This document shows positions 35,138-42,959 of a stretch of 64,000 nucleotides of DNA, piece by piece (positions within the stretch are counted from its first letter, which is position 1; every line of letters starts with the position of its first letter). The notes below the pieces were generated by a model. The model saw only the letters and a list, made by a program, of their open reading frames with translations, ran no database searches and was not told the origin of the DNA. The stretch lies in contig NZ_BMCU01000001.1 in the NCBI RefSeq assembly GCF_014635345.1, forward strand, positions 682,001-746,000, read 5' to 3'. The stretch comes from Rhodococcoides trifolii (GTDB lineage: Bacteria; Actinomycetota; Actinomycetes; Mycobacteriales; Mycobacteriaceae). Made by a program: the position numbers and the translations under genes.

Positions 35138-35896
35138 GGCGACGCTCCACGGAACCGTGAAGATGTTGTCGCGCAATCGTCTTCGCGGGTTGTCCAACCC
35201 CGGAACGTCCACCGCCAGAATCTTCGACGCCTCCCTCCATCTCACCCGAGGCCCGAACGGCGCGAGTGGGGCCGCTGTGTCCCACGCACGATCGGCTGCA
35301 ACCAGCAGCTCGTGCACGGGTTGGCCCGAAACATTGTGGTGGATCAACGCTTTGGGTAACCGTTCCGCCAGATCTGACGGCCGCGGGACGGTGAACGGAT
35401 CCCACGCGAACGTCACCGTCTGCGGGCCGTCGGCGGTCACGGTGATCCAGATTGCACGGCGGCCGAGTTCGTCGCACGTCCCGTCGATCAGCATCCCGTC
35501 CGGCGCCATGGCCGAGGTGACGCGCGCCCAGGCTCCCTCGACGGCGTCTTCCGGGTATTGGCGGAGCACGTTGAACGCCCGCACCAGGACGGGGCGTAGA
35601 CCGGCCAATTCGAAACCGCCACGGGCGAATTCGACTCCGTCGCTGCCGGGTACCACTCGCGCGGGATCGATTTCGAGGCCGATCACGCGAACGTCGGAAC
35701 GTACGGTGCGCAGACGCGTCGCGAGCTCGAGCGTCGTCGTCGGGCTGGCGCCGTAGCCGAGGTCGACCACCAGTGGGTCGGCGGCGCCCCGCAGGAGAGC
35801 GGCCACCGCGGGGTCGTGCATCAGCCGGCGGTCACTGCGTCGAAGGCGGTTGATACCCGTCGTGCCGCGGGTGATGACGCCGTCGAACTTGGGCAC
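35126..35896 (-). CDS. Class I SAM-dependent methyltransferase-like protein
   Basis: 256 residues. Rossmann SAM motif LVVDLGYGASPTTTLELA (about 43-60) and acidic GLEIDP at about 73-78 for ribose contact. The family occurs beside murB in mycolic-acid bacteria; no substrate is known. Start at 35896 (ATG, MPKFDGVITRG). Overlaps the AbiEi-like gene end by 12 bases. First base of its start is 7 bases from the stop of the next upstream gene on this strand, so it is in an operon with the DUF2505 pair. Confidence 0.78.
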   Translation of the reverse strand: MPKFDGVITRGTTGINRLRRSDRRLMHDPAVAALLRGAADPLVVDLGYGASPTTTLELATRLRTVRSDVRVIGLEIDPARVVPGSDGVEFARGGFELAGLRPVLVRAFNVLRQYPEDAVEGAWARVTSAMAPDGMLIDGTCDELGRRAIWITVTADGPQTVTFAWDPFTVPRPSDLAERLPKALIHHNVSGQPVHELLVAADRAWDTAAPLAPFGPRVRWREASKILAVDVPGLDNPRRRLRDNIFTVPWSVASPR

Positions 35897-35902
35897 TTCC
35901 AG

Positions 35903-36409
35903 CTACGCGTGCTTTGTCTTCAGGTAGTTCTCGGTCACTTCGCCCTCACCGCGCCACAGGTCGACGAGGTTCACCAACATCAGCTGCTCGAGTTTGCCGC
36001 CGATGAACGGCAGGTACACCTTTGCTTCGGACGTGGTCCGCAGCGTCGCACCGGCGTCGGTGGGAAACAGGGAGACGACACCGGTGAGGCTGCCCGGCCC
36101 GGCGGGGATGGACGCGTCGTACGTTCCGGCGGTGGTCTCGCTGTAGGCGTCGTAGTGGATGTTGCGGGTGATGATCATGTCCTTCTTCATCACCGTCTGC
36201 GCGATGTCCGGCAACTCGGTGCGCGGAATCGTGTGCAGCATGGTGATGTCGATTCCGCTGTCCTTGACGTCGAACGTCTTCATCTCGTTGTGCGAGTACT
36301 TCCGCATCTCCTCGATGATCGCGTCCCAGTAGTCGCGTGAACGGAGCGCTTCGTACACCTGCTCGGTGGTGAAGGGCAGGCGCGCGGAGTAGTTCATCTT
36401 GCGTGCCAT
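35903..36409 (-). CDS. DUF2505 family protein, second copy
   Basis: 168 residues of START-like fold (DUF2505): MARKMNYSARLPFTTEQVYEA at the N terminus and GGKLEQ near the C terminus. Its ATG (36409) overlaps the stop of the preceding DUF2505 gene (TGATG). Function unknown; START-like folds bind hydrophobic ligands. Confidence 0.85.
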   Translation of the reverse strand: MARKMNYSARLPFTTEQVYEALRSRDYWDAIIEEMRKYSHNEMKTFDVKDSGIDITMLHTIPRTELPDIAQTVMKKDMIITRNIHYDAYSETTAGTYDASIPAGPGSLTGVVSLFPTDAGATLRTTSEAKVYLPFIGGKLEQLMLVNLVDLWRGEGEVTENYLKTKHA

Positions 36410-36924
36410 CAGTGCTTGCCCACCCACTCTTCGGTGAACTCGTGCTCGGCGTCGATGAGCTGCAGCACCTGCTCGATGACCGCCGACTCGATCTTCCCGC
36501 CGAAGATCGGCACCTTGACCTCGGCGGCGCCGTTGGTGGTGAACGTGGAGCCGTTTCCCTTCGAGCTGAGGGTCAGCGTTCCGCGCAGGCCGGCGGGAGC
36601 CCCTTCGACGTTGGCCTCGAACGTGCCGGCCGAGCCTCGGGCGTCCACGGATCCCCAGGATTCGATGCGGTTGATGATGAGGTCGCCGGGGCGGATCGCG
36701 GTGATCGCACTGGGCAACAGATCTTCGGCGATGGCCTGCTTGAGCTCGATCCGCACCGTTCGCGTGTCGGGGTCGTCTCCCTCGACGGTCACCGAGGTCA
36801 GCTCGGCGTTCGGGCCACCGACGGCCTCGGTGCGGTCCTTCCAGTACTGCTCGGACGTGAACGCCGCGTGGACGGCACTGACGGAGTGCGTGGACGAGGC
36901 CGTGTGGTCGAACTTACGAGGCAT
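36409..36924 (-). CDS. DUF2505 family protein, first copy
   Basis: 171 residues, paralogous to the next gene: PRKFDHTASSTHSVSAVHAAF at the N terminus and IFGGKIESAVIEQV near the end. ATG 36924 chosen because it aligns with the paralogue start; the frame is open to 36963. It follows the MBL-Rieske gene with an 10-base gap, so all four genes 35126-38488 look co-transcribed. Confidence 0.85.
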   Translation of the reverse strand: MPRKFDHTASSTHSVSAVHAAFTSEQYWKDRTEAVGGPNAELTSVTVEGDDPDTRTVRIELKQAIAEDLLPSAITAIRPGDLIINRIESWGSVDARGSAGTFEANVEGAPAGLRGTLTLSSKGNGSTFTTNGAAEVKVPIFGGKIESAVIEQVLQLIDAEHEFTEEWVGKH

Positions 36925-36934
36925 GAACGGAAAT

Positions 36935-38488
36935 CTAGCGTGCAGGCTTACTGCGCAATTCATGCCCCTTCGAAGTCAGACACTTGCCTGTCTCGAGGTT
37001 CCAATCCCACCCATGAAGGTTGCACGTGAGCTTGTTACCGTCCACAACTCCGAACTTCGACAGGTCGGCCTTCAGGTGGGGGCAGCGGCGCTGAATTTCC
37101 CAGCCGTCCTTCACGATCGTCGCGGTGTCGTCGTGCGCTTCGGCGAACCAGCCGTCGGCGTAGGCGATGCGCTCGTCGGTGAGGCACTTGAAGAACGTGT
37201 AGAGGAATTCGTTGTACCCGCCGACACGCTTGGCCTTGAACCTGGTCGACAGGAAGATCGAGTTGACCCAGTCGGGCTCGTCGTCGCGCAGGACGGTCCG
37301 CACCAACTCGGCCGGGATCTCGAAGGAGTAGCGGAACTTCTCGTCCGAGATGGGCTCGCGGACAATCCTTTTCGGGAAGTCCAGCACCACGTGCTCAGCT
37401 CCCATGATCATCACCACGGGATACCCGATCCCGTCCGAGATCTGATCCGTCTGCGTCATGATCGGCTCGAACAGGGCCTTGAGCGCTTCCAGCATAGGCT
37501 CACCGGCCGCCGGCGCCCACGACGCCTTGACCTCGGCCAACACGCCCGCCTGGCGCTGCGCGTAGGCCTCGATGTAGTCGGCCTTGCCCGTGGTGAAGAT
37601 GGCTTCGACCTCGTCGGTCGGGATCGGGTGCGTCAGCGAGGTGAGCGTCGACCCCGCCAGATCGGCGGTCGTGCCCGGCATCATGAGCAGCCCGTTGTCC
37701 TTGCCGTGGCGTCGCATCTGATCGAGGAACACCATCTGGTCCGGGAAGATGTTCGCCGGATCGCCGTAGACGTCGTTCAGCCCGCGCAGTTCGTCGTCGA
37801 GAAAGCACGGGGGACCGGCCGACGGGATGACCCACGTCGCGTCGACCTGCTCGATGTACTGACGGCACCGATCCATCTGACGCTGACGCTTCTGCGTACC
37901 GAAGGCGTCCTTGGCGCGCTGGGGCATGTCGTAGACCATCGGGTACCAGATCGCGCCCGAGTACTGCAGCATGTGCACGTCGACCGGCCCGAACTGATTC
38001 GTCAGCACGTCCAGGTCCACAGGACGAGCGTCGTTCATGTTGAACGCGACGGTCTCGCCGTCGGACACCACGAGGCCCGAGTCGCCGATCGGTCCGTCGG
38101 CCGGAGCGCGCAGCGCGATGATCATGATGTCGAGATCGCCCTTGGGCCCGGACACCGTGTGCTTCAGCGAGTCGGTCGTCTCGAAAAAATTGTGGAAACC
38201 GAGCTTCTCCAGCTCGTGCTTGAGATCCGGCACGGGGTAGTCCGGCAGCAGCACGGTGGTGTCCTTGTTCACGTGCTCGGCGAGGTTCTTCGGATCGAAG
38301 TGGTCCTTGTGCAGGTGCGAGACGTACAGGTAGTCGCAGTCACCCAACGCGTCCCAGTCGAGCTCGGAGTTGTCCGGGAACGGGAACCACGACGCGAAGT
38401 ACGCCGGGTTGACCCACGGATCGCACAGGATCGTTCCGGCGCTCGTACTGATGTGAAAACCGGCGTGTCCGACGCTGGTGACCTGCAC
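36935..38488 (-). CDS. MBL-fold hydrolase with C-terminal Rieske [2Fe-2S] domain
   Basis: 517 residues. N-terminal metallo-beta-lactamase fold of UlaG type: HLHKDH at 58-63 binds two metals. C-terminal Rieske domain: Cys469-Pro-His471 and Cys489-Asn-Leu-His492, with 17 residues between, the normal C-x-H...C-x2-H ligand set. This pair of domains recalls CMP-N-acetylneuraminate hydroxylase, but with the Rieske domain at the C-terminal end. GTG 38488 is preceded by GGAGG 6 bases away; the open frame extends to 38944 inside murB, which is spurious. Redox enzyme of unknown substrate, divergent from murB. Confidence 0.85.
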   Translation of the reverse strand: MQVTSVGHAGFHISTSAGTILCDPWVNPAYFASWFPFPDNSELDWDALGDCDYLYVSHLHKDHFDPKNLAEHVNKDTTVLLPDYPVPDLKHELEKLGFHNFFETTDSLKHTVSGPKGDLDIMIIALRAPADGPIGDSGLVVSDGETVAFNMNDARPVDLDVLTNQFGPVDVHMLQYSGAIWYPMVYDMPQRAKDAFGTQKRQRQMDRCRQYIEQVDATWVIPSAGPPCFLDDELRGLNDVYGDPANIFPDQMVFLDQMRRHGKDNGLLMMPGTTADLAGSTLTSLTHPIPTDEVEAIFTTGKADYIEAYAQRQAGVLAEVKASWAPAAGEPMLEALKALFEPIMTQTDQISDGIGYPVVMIMGAEHVVLDFPKRIVREPISDEKFRYSFEIPAELVRTVLRDDEPDWVNSIFLSTRFKAKRVGGYNEFLYTFFKCLTDERIAYADGWFAEAHDDTATIVKDGWEIQRRCPHLKADLSKFGVVDGNKLTCNLHGWDWNLETGKCLTSKGHELRSKPAR

Positions 38489-38612
38489 GTGAATCCTCCG
38501 ATAGCTTCTTGCCCCCGTACAGATGGTAATCGGGGCAGACATCACTGTCGGACGTGGAGCCTGCGGAACGACCGGGTAGCACTGTCGGACCACGCGGGTA
38601 GCGTTGTCGACC

Positions 38613-39620
38613 GTGACGAGCACTTTTGCGGACCTGACGACGATGCGCGTGGGCGGCCCGGCCCTGTCGCTGATCGTCGCCGAGTCGACGTCGGAGGTGG
38701 TCGACGCGGTCCGCGCAGCCGGAACCTCGTTGCTGGTGATCGGTGGTGGGTCCAACCTCCTGGTCGGCGACTCCGGTTTCGACGGGACCGTCGTCAAGAT
38801 CGCCAGCTCGTCCCTGGTGGTCGACGGGGACCGTGTGATCGTCGACGCGGGTGTCGAATGGGACACAGTGGTGATCGCCGCCCTCGATGCCGGGTTGGCG
38901 GGTCTCGAGGCGTTGTCGGGGATACCCGGGTCCACCGGCGGCACCCCGATTCAGGACGTCGGCGCCTACGGATCCACCGTGTCCGAGACGTTGGAATCGG
39001 TGACGATCCTCGACCGTGAGAGCGGAGCCGTCGAAGTCTGGGACAACGCCCGCTGCGGGTTCGGCAGCCACCGATCGTCGGCGTTCAAGTACACCGACCG
39101 CTACGTGGTGCTGGACGTGACGTTCCGGTTGGCGACGAGCGAGATGTCGCATCCGGTGCGGTACGCGGCGCTCGCCGACCGGCTCGGGGTCTCCATCGGA
39201 GACAGCGTTCCGGCCCGCGACGTGCGCAAAGCGGTGCTGGAGCTGCGCGGGGAGCGCGGCATGGTGCTGGAACCGGTCGACCACGACACGTGGAGCGTCG
39301 GCTCGTTCTTCCTCAACCCCGTGCTCACCGAGGTACCGGATGCCGCGCGGGACGCGCCGCAGTTCGACGACCCGAAGGGCACCAAGCTCTCGGCTGCCTG
39401 GCTCATCGAGCACGCCGGCTTCCACCGTGGGTACGGCGCCGAGTTCGGCGCGGGAACCGTCTCGCTCTCGACGCGGCACGTGCTGGCGATCACCAACCGT
39501 GGGGGAGCGACGACTGCCGACGTGATGGCCCTCGCGGGTCATGTCCGAGCGGGAGTGCAGGAGCGGTACGGCATCACGTTGACCCCCGAATGTCGCCTGG
39601 TCAACTGTTCGCTGGGCTGA
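38613..39620 (+). CDS. murB: UDP-N-acetylenolpyruvoylglucosamine reductase MurB
   Basis: 335 residues. FAD-binding motifs IGGGSNLLVGD (about 46-56) and GIPGSTGGTPIQDVGAYG (about 109-126), catalytic Ser in SVGSFFLNP and the late Glu in TPECRLV. It makes UDP-MurNAc for peptidoglycan in the cytosol. GTG 38613 chosen; a TAGCGT box ends 8 bases before it, suggesting a leaderless start, while a TTG at 38604 would lie within that box. Order as in Rv0482. Confidence 0.95.
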   Translation: MTSTFADLTTMRVGGPALSLIVAESTSEVVDAVRAAGTSLLVIGGGSNLLVGDSGFDGTVVKIASSSLVVDGDRVIVDAGVEWDTVVIAALDAGLAGLEALSGIPGSTGGTPIQDVGAYGSTVSETLESVTILDRESGAVEVWDNARCGFGSHRSSAFKYTDRYVVLDVTFRLATSEMSHPVRYAALADRLGVSIGDSVPARDVRKAVLELRGERGMVLEPVDHDTWSVGSFFLNPVLTEVPDAARDAPQFDDPKGTKLSAAWLIEHAGFHRGYGAEFGAGTVSLSTRHVLAITNRGGATTADVMALAGHVRAGVQERYGITLTPECRLVNCSLG

Positions 39621-39650
39621 CTCGTGGTGTAGCGCAGGTACCGTGGGGCT

Positions 39651-40844
39651 GTGCAAAAGCAGGGTTTCAAGACAATTCTTCTGATGATGACCGCCGTCAT
39701 CGCGCTCGTGGCGTTGGTCGCGGGCTGCACCATCGGCGGGGGCGGGGACTCCTCGTCCGGCGGCGGTGGCACCGCGCCCACCACTGAAGCCGCTCCGGTG
39801 GCGAAGGTGACGTCGAGCCCGGCCGACGGCGCCGTCGACGTCAGCCCCACCGCCCAAGTCACGCTGACCGTCGCCGACGGAACCCTCGAGAACGTCGCGC
39901 TCACCAACGCCGACGGCACCCTCGTCACCGGCGCCCTGAACCCCGCCGGCACGGTCTTCACTGTCGGCGAACCGCTCGGATACGGAGCCACCTACACCTG
40001 GTCGGGCACTGCTCTGGGGACAGACAAGAAGCAGGTTCCGGTCACGGGCAGCTTCACCACCGTCACCCCGGCGTCACGCACCTCGGTCAACACCAACATC
40101 GGTGACGGGCAGGTCGTGGGCGTCGCCGCCCCGATCATCCTCAAGTTCGACGACGCGATCGTCGACAAGGCGGCCGTCGAGAAGGCACTGACCGTCACCA
40201 CGAATCCGCCGACCGCCGGCGCGTGGGCGTGGCTCCCGGACGACGGCGGCTCACGCATCCACTGGCGCCCGCAGAACTACTGGGTTCCCGGCACCACGGT
40301 GAAGGTCGACGCCAAGCTCTACGGCGTCAACTACGGAGGCGGCCAGTACGGCGACTCCGACGTCACCATCGACTTCAGCATCGGCGCAGCGCAGATCGTG
40401 AAAGCCGACGCAACGAGCCACCGCATGCAGGTGGTCCGCGACGGACAGACCGTGATGGACATCCCCGTCAGCTACGGCGAGGGCAACGAAGACCGCAACG
40501 TCACCCGCTCGGGTATCCACGTGGTGTCCGAGAAGTACGAAGACTTCATGATGTCGAACCCGCCGTACTACACGAACGTGCGCGAACGGTGGGCCACCCG
40601 CATCTCCAACAACGGCGAGTTCATTCACGCGAATCCGGCGACCACCGGTGTGCAGGGCTCGTCGAACGTGACCAACGGATGCATCAACCTCTCGACCGAA
40701 GACGCGCAGACGTACTTCCAGATGGCCGTCTACGGCGATCCGGTCGAGGTGACGGGCACCCGCATCGACCTGTCCGCCGCCGACGGTGACATCTACGACT
40801 GGGCCATCGACTGGGCGACGTGGCAGACGATGAGTGCTCTCTAG
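39651..40844 (+). CDS. L,D-transpeptidase lipoprotein (LdtMt5/LprQ-like)
   Basis: 397 residues. Lipoprotein signal with lipobox LVAGC and lipidated Cys26, a Gly/Ser/Thr linker, Ig-like domain (about 50-245) and a YkuD catalytic domain. Catalytic Cys344 lies in [10 protein letters not shown] and the distal His is His326; the usual SHGC His is Asn342. This variant may be shared by the LdtMt5 group. It makes 3-3 cross-links in peptidoglycan outside the membrane. GTG start, 30 bases after murB, so the two are likely co-transcribed. Confidence 0.92.
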   Translation: MQKQGFKTILLMMTAVIALVALVAGCTIGGGGDSSSGGGGTAPTTEAAPVAKVTSSPADGAVDVSPTAQVTLTVADGTLENVALTNADGTLVTGALNPAGTVFTVGEPLGYGATYTWSGTALGTDKKQVPVTGSFTTVTPASRTSVNTNIGDGQVVGVAAPIILKFDDAIVDKAAVEKALTVTTNPPTAGAWAWLPDDGGSRIHWRPQNYWVPGTTVKVDAKLYGVNYGGGQYGDSDVTIDFSIGAAQIVKADATSHRMQVVRDGQTVMDIPVSYGEGNEDRNVTRSGIHVVSEKYEDFMMSNPPYYTNVRERWATRISNNGEFIHANPATTGVQGSSNVTNGCINLSTEDAQTYFQMAVYGDPVEVTGTRIDLSAADGDIYDWAIDWATWQTMSAL

Positions 40845-40915
40845 GCGCTTCGCGCACGGGTGTGAAAAAGCGTGCCAGAGGACTCTTTTTCACACCCGAG
40901 CGCCGAAGGCGCCTA
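40842..40915. terminator. Large shared terminator hairpin of ldt and SDR genes
   Basis: Imperfect inverted repeat with arms about 27 bases long: 40844-40870 and 40885-40913. The inner part GGGTGTGAAAAAG / CTTTTTCACACCC pairs perfectly around a 14-base loop and gives U runs on both strands. Both convergent stop codons lie in the arm ends. Confidence 0.8.
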
Positions 40916-41659
40916 CCTGCGAGCGAACCGTGCACCCGACCCCGGCGCCTGATCCCGCGGCCGGATGACGATGGTGTCGAGGTTGACGTGCGACGGGCGT
41001 GACGCCACGAAACCGATGACCTCGGCGATGTCCGCGGCGACGAGCGGTTCGATGCCGTCGTAAACCTTCGCGGCCTTGTCCTCGTCACCTTCGAAGCGCA
41101 CCAACGAGAACTCGGTCTCGACGGCTCCGGGCGCAATCTCGGTCAGGCGCACCGGCTTTCCGAGCAATTCGCCGCGCAGCGTGCGGTGCAGGACACCTTG
41201 GGCATGTTTGGCCGAGGTGTAGCCGCCGCCGTTGTCGTACGTCTCGAACGCGGCGATGGACGTGATGGTCACGACGATGCCGTCGCCCGACTCGATCAGC
41301 TTGGGTAGCAACGCTTTCGTCATGCGCAGCGTGCCCATCACGTTGGTTTCCCACATCCAGCGCCAGTCCTCGAGGTCCGCATCGAGCACTGTCGCAAGGC
41401 CTTTCGCGCCGCCCGCGTTGTTGACGAGAACGTCGATCGTCGGCAGTACCGAGGTGAACGCGGCGACGGAATCCTCGTCGGTGACGTCGAGTTGCAGCGC
41501 GGTGCCGCCGATCTCCTCGGCGAGCTTCTCGAGTCTGTCGACACGCCGCGCACCGACGAAGACGTGGAAACCGTCGGCGGCGAGTTTGCGCGCGGTTGCT
41601 TCACCGATTCCCGAGCTGGCTCCGGTCACGACGGCGGTGGGCTGGGATGAACTGGTCAT
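40913..41659 (-). CDS. Short-chain dehydrogenase (Rv0484c-like)
   Basis: 248 residues, classical SDR: TGASSGIG at about 14-21, NNAG at about 85-88, catalytic Ser and Y-T-S-A-K at about 150. The residues after strand 2 (GARRVDRL) favour NADPH. Related to serine/malonic-semialdehyde dehydrogenase-like SDRs (YdfG type). ATG 41659. Convergent with the ldt gene. Confidence 0.9.
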   Translation of the reverse strand: MTSSSQPTAVVTGASSGIGEATARKLAADGFHVFVGARRVDRLEKLAEEIGGTALQLDVTDEDSVAAFTSVLPTIDVLVNNAGGAKGLATVLDADLEDWRWMWETNVMGTLRMTKALLPKLIESGDGIVVTITSIAAFETYDNGGGYTSAKHAQGVLHRTLRGELLGKPVRLTEIAPGAVETEFSLVRFEGDEDKAAKVYDGIEPLVAADIAEVIGFVASRPSHVNLDTIVIRPRDQAPGSGARFARR

Positions 41660-41691
41660 GGGAGGAGATTATCGGGGTGCGGCCGCTGTGA

Positions 41692-41742
41692 GTGAGGGGC
41701 ACCCTGAGTCGATCCAGCGGTGTGAGGGTGCCCCTCAGTCGC
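41692..41742 (-). repeat. Dispersed hairpin element, copy 2 (after tauD)
   Basis: TGAGGGGCACCCTGA and TGAGGGTGCCCCTCA pair with one mismatch around a loop containing GTCGATCCAGCG. The reverse complement matches 14291-14339 at 38 of 49 positions. It starts 14 bases beyond the TauD stop codon and likely ends that transcript. Confidence 0.65.
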
Positions 41743-41755
41743 ACAGGGAAGACCG

Positions 41756-42658
41756 CTAGCTCGCAAGCGACGAATACCCCGACGCATCCCCGGCCTTCAC
41801 TCGCGACGACTCTCCGCTCACGCTCACCGGCACGTCCCCGGCGAGGGTGATGCGCTCCATGCGTCGGTACTGATCGTCGTAGTCGGACACGGCGTAGTGC
41901 TGGGTGGCGCGGTTGTCCCACATCGCGACGTCGCCCGGCTGCCACGACCAACGAATGGTGTTCTCGAGGCGGGTGACGCGATCCTGAATCAGGTCGAAGA
42001 TGGCCCGCGACTCCTTGGTGCTCAACCCCACCAGGCTGCGGGCGAAGTGTCCGAGCAGGATTGCGCGCTCGCCGGTTTCGGGGTGCACGCGCACCACGGG
42101 GTGCTCGGTCTCGAAGTACTGCGCCCGGAATTCGTTGCGGTACTTCTCGGCCTTGCTGGAGACGCTCTGCTCGGCGGACGTGGCGGCGTAGTCGAAGATG
42201 TTGGTGTGCACGGCCCACAGGTTGTCGGCGAGGGCCTTGAGGGCGGCCGGAAGTTGTTCGTACGCAGCGGTTGCCGACGCCCAGGCTGTGGTCCCACCGT
42301 AGGCGGGAAGCGTGACCGCCCGTAGGACGGACGCTTTCGGGATACGGTCGACGAAGGTGACGTCGGTGTGCCAGCTGTCGGCGCGATCGTATTCGGAATC
42401 GATTGCGAGAGCACGGTTTCCGCGCGAGGTCACTGTCGGGTGCGCGGTGGTCGGCGTTCCCAGCAGTCCGGCGAACTCGTACTGCGACTCTTCGTCCAGG
42501 TGGTGCTGGTCGCGGAAGAAGATCACCTTGTGCTCGAGCAGTGCGTCGTTGATGGAGCGCACGGTGAACGCGTCGAGTTGTCCCCCGAGGGTGACACCGT
42601 CGATTCGCGCGCCGATGTTCGCGCCCAATTTGACGACCGACAGTGCTGAGCTGCTCAT
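41756..42658 (-). CDS. TauD/TfdA-type 2-oxoglutarate-dependent dioxygenase
   Basis: 300 residues. Fe(II) ligands His97-x-Asp99 (WHTDVTF) and His254 (TQHYAVSDY), and the 2-oxoglutarate-binding Arg near 265-269 (YRRMERI). It is closest in style to alkylsulfatase/taurine dioxygenases, which release sulfite or sulfate from organosulfur compounds under sulfur limitation; exact substrate unknown. ATG 42658; longer upstream reading frame has no signals. Divergent from the polycysteine leader and ROK gene. Confidence 0.88.
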   Translation of the reverse strand: MSSSALSVVKLGANIGARIDGVTLGGQLDAFTVRSINDALLEHKVIFFRDQHHLDEESQYEFAGLLGTPTTAHPTVTSRGNRALAIDSEYDRADSWHTDVTFVDRIPKASVLRAVTLPAYGGTTAWASATAAYEQLPAALKALADNLWAVHTNIFDYAATSAEQSVSSKAEKYRNEFRAQYFETEHPVVRVHPETGERAILLGHFARSLVGLSTKESRAIFDLIQDRVTRLENTIRWSWQPGDVAMWDNRATQHYAVSDYDDQYRRMERITLAGDVPVSVSGESSRVKAGDASGYSSLAS

Positions 42659-42772
42659 GAGGGGACCCTTTCGACTGAACACATCATCCGACGTAAACAC
42701 AGTTTGCGCACCTCGGGAAGAGTTTCGCTCAGCGTGATCGAAACCCACCCGAGCAGGGCAAAGCCCGAGAAG

Positions 42773-42781
42773 TGCTAGCTT
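42773..42781 (+). promoter_or_regulatory. Extended -10 promoter (TGC-TAGCTT) for a leaderless leader peptide
   Basis: TAGCTT at 42776-42781 occupies -12 to -7 relative to ATG 42788, with TG two bases before it (42773-42774) as an extended -10 element. No ribosome site lies between it and the ATG, which fits a leaderless transcript starting at the A of ATG. Confidence 0.6.
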
Positions 42782-42787
42782 GGTGCC

Positions 42788-42889
42788 ATGGCAACCGGAC
42801 CCCGCGTCACGTATGTGACTGCTGCTTTGGGGTCCCGTCTGCCTTTGGCCCGTGAGTTGTGTTGTCCGAACGGCTGTCTCTGCCGCTGA
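42788..42889 (+). CDS. Polycysteine leader peptide (33 residues)
   Basis: A 33-codon frame ATG-TGA with four Cys in the last nine residues: CCPNGCLCR (Cys25, 26, 30, 32; codons at 42860-42865, 42875 and 42881). Such short, leaderless, cysteine-rich frames act in mycobacteria as cysteine-responsive attenuators of downstream sulfur genes. Here the downstream gene is the ROK regulator (ATG 42960, 70 bases on), which leads to a hydrolase and mshA. It is the only feature besides promoter signals in the 301-base gap 42659-42959. The peptide itself probably has no function; ribosome progress at the Cys codons would be the signal. Confidence 0.65.
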   Translation: MATGPRVTYVTAALGSRLPLARELCCPNGCLCR

Positions 42890-42891
42890 CT

Positions 42892-42955
42892 GTCGGTTCG
42901 GTCCACGAATCGGTAGTCGGCTGCGCGTCATCAGTTCGCACCGACCTCGAGGACC
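42892..42955 (+). promoter_or_regulatory. Mutually exclusive RNA pairings between leader peptide and ROK start
   Basis: GTCGGT (42892-42897) can pair with ACCGAC (42940-42945), and GGTCC (42900-42904) with GGACC (42951-42955), which includes part of the ROK ribosome site GAGGA (42949-42953). The two pairings interleave and so cannot form as one simple nested structure. This is what an attenuator needs, but it rests on hand pairing. Confidence 0.35.
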
Positions 42956-42959
42956 ACCA

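Noticed and set aside
34556..35896. Type IV toxin-antitoxin pair
   Set aside because: The neighbour is a SAM methyltransferase on the other strand, not an AbiEii nucleotidyltransferase.
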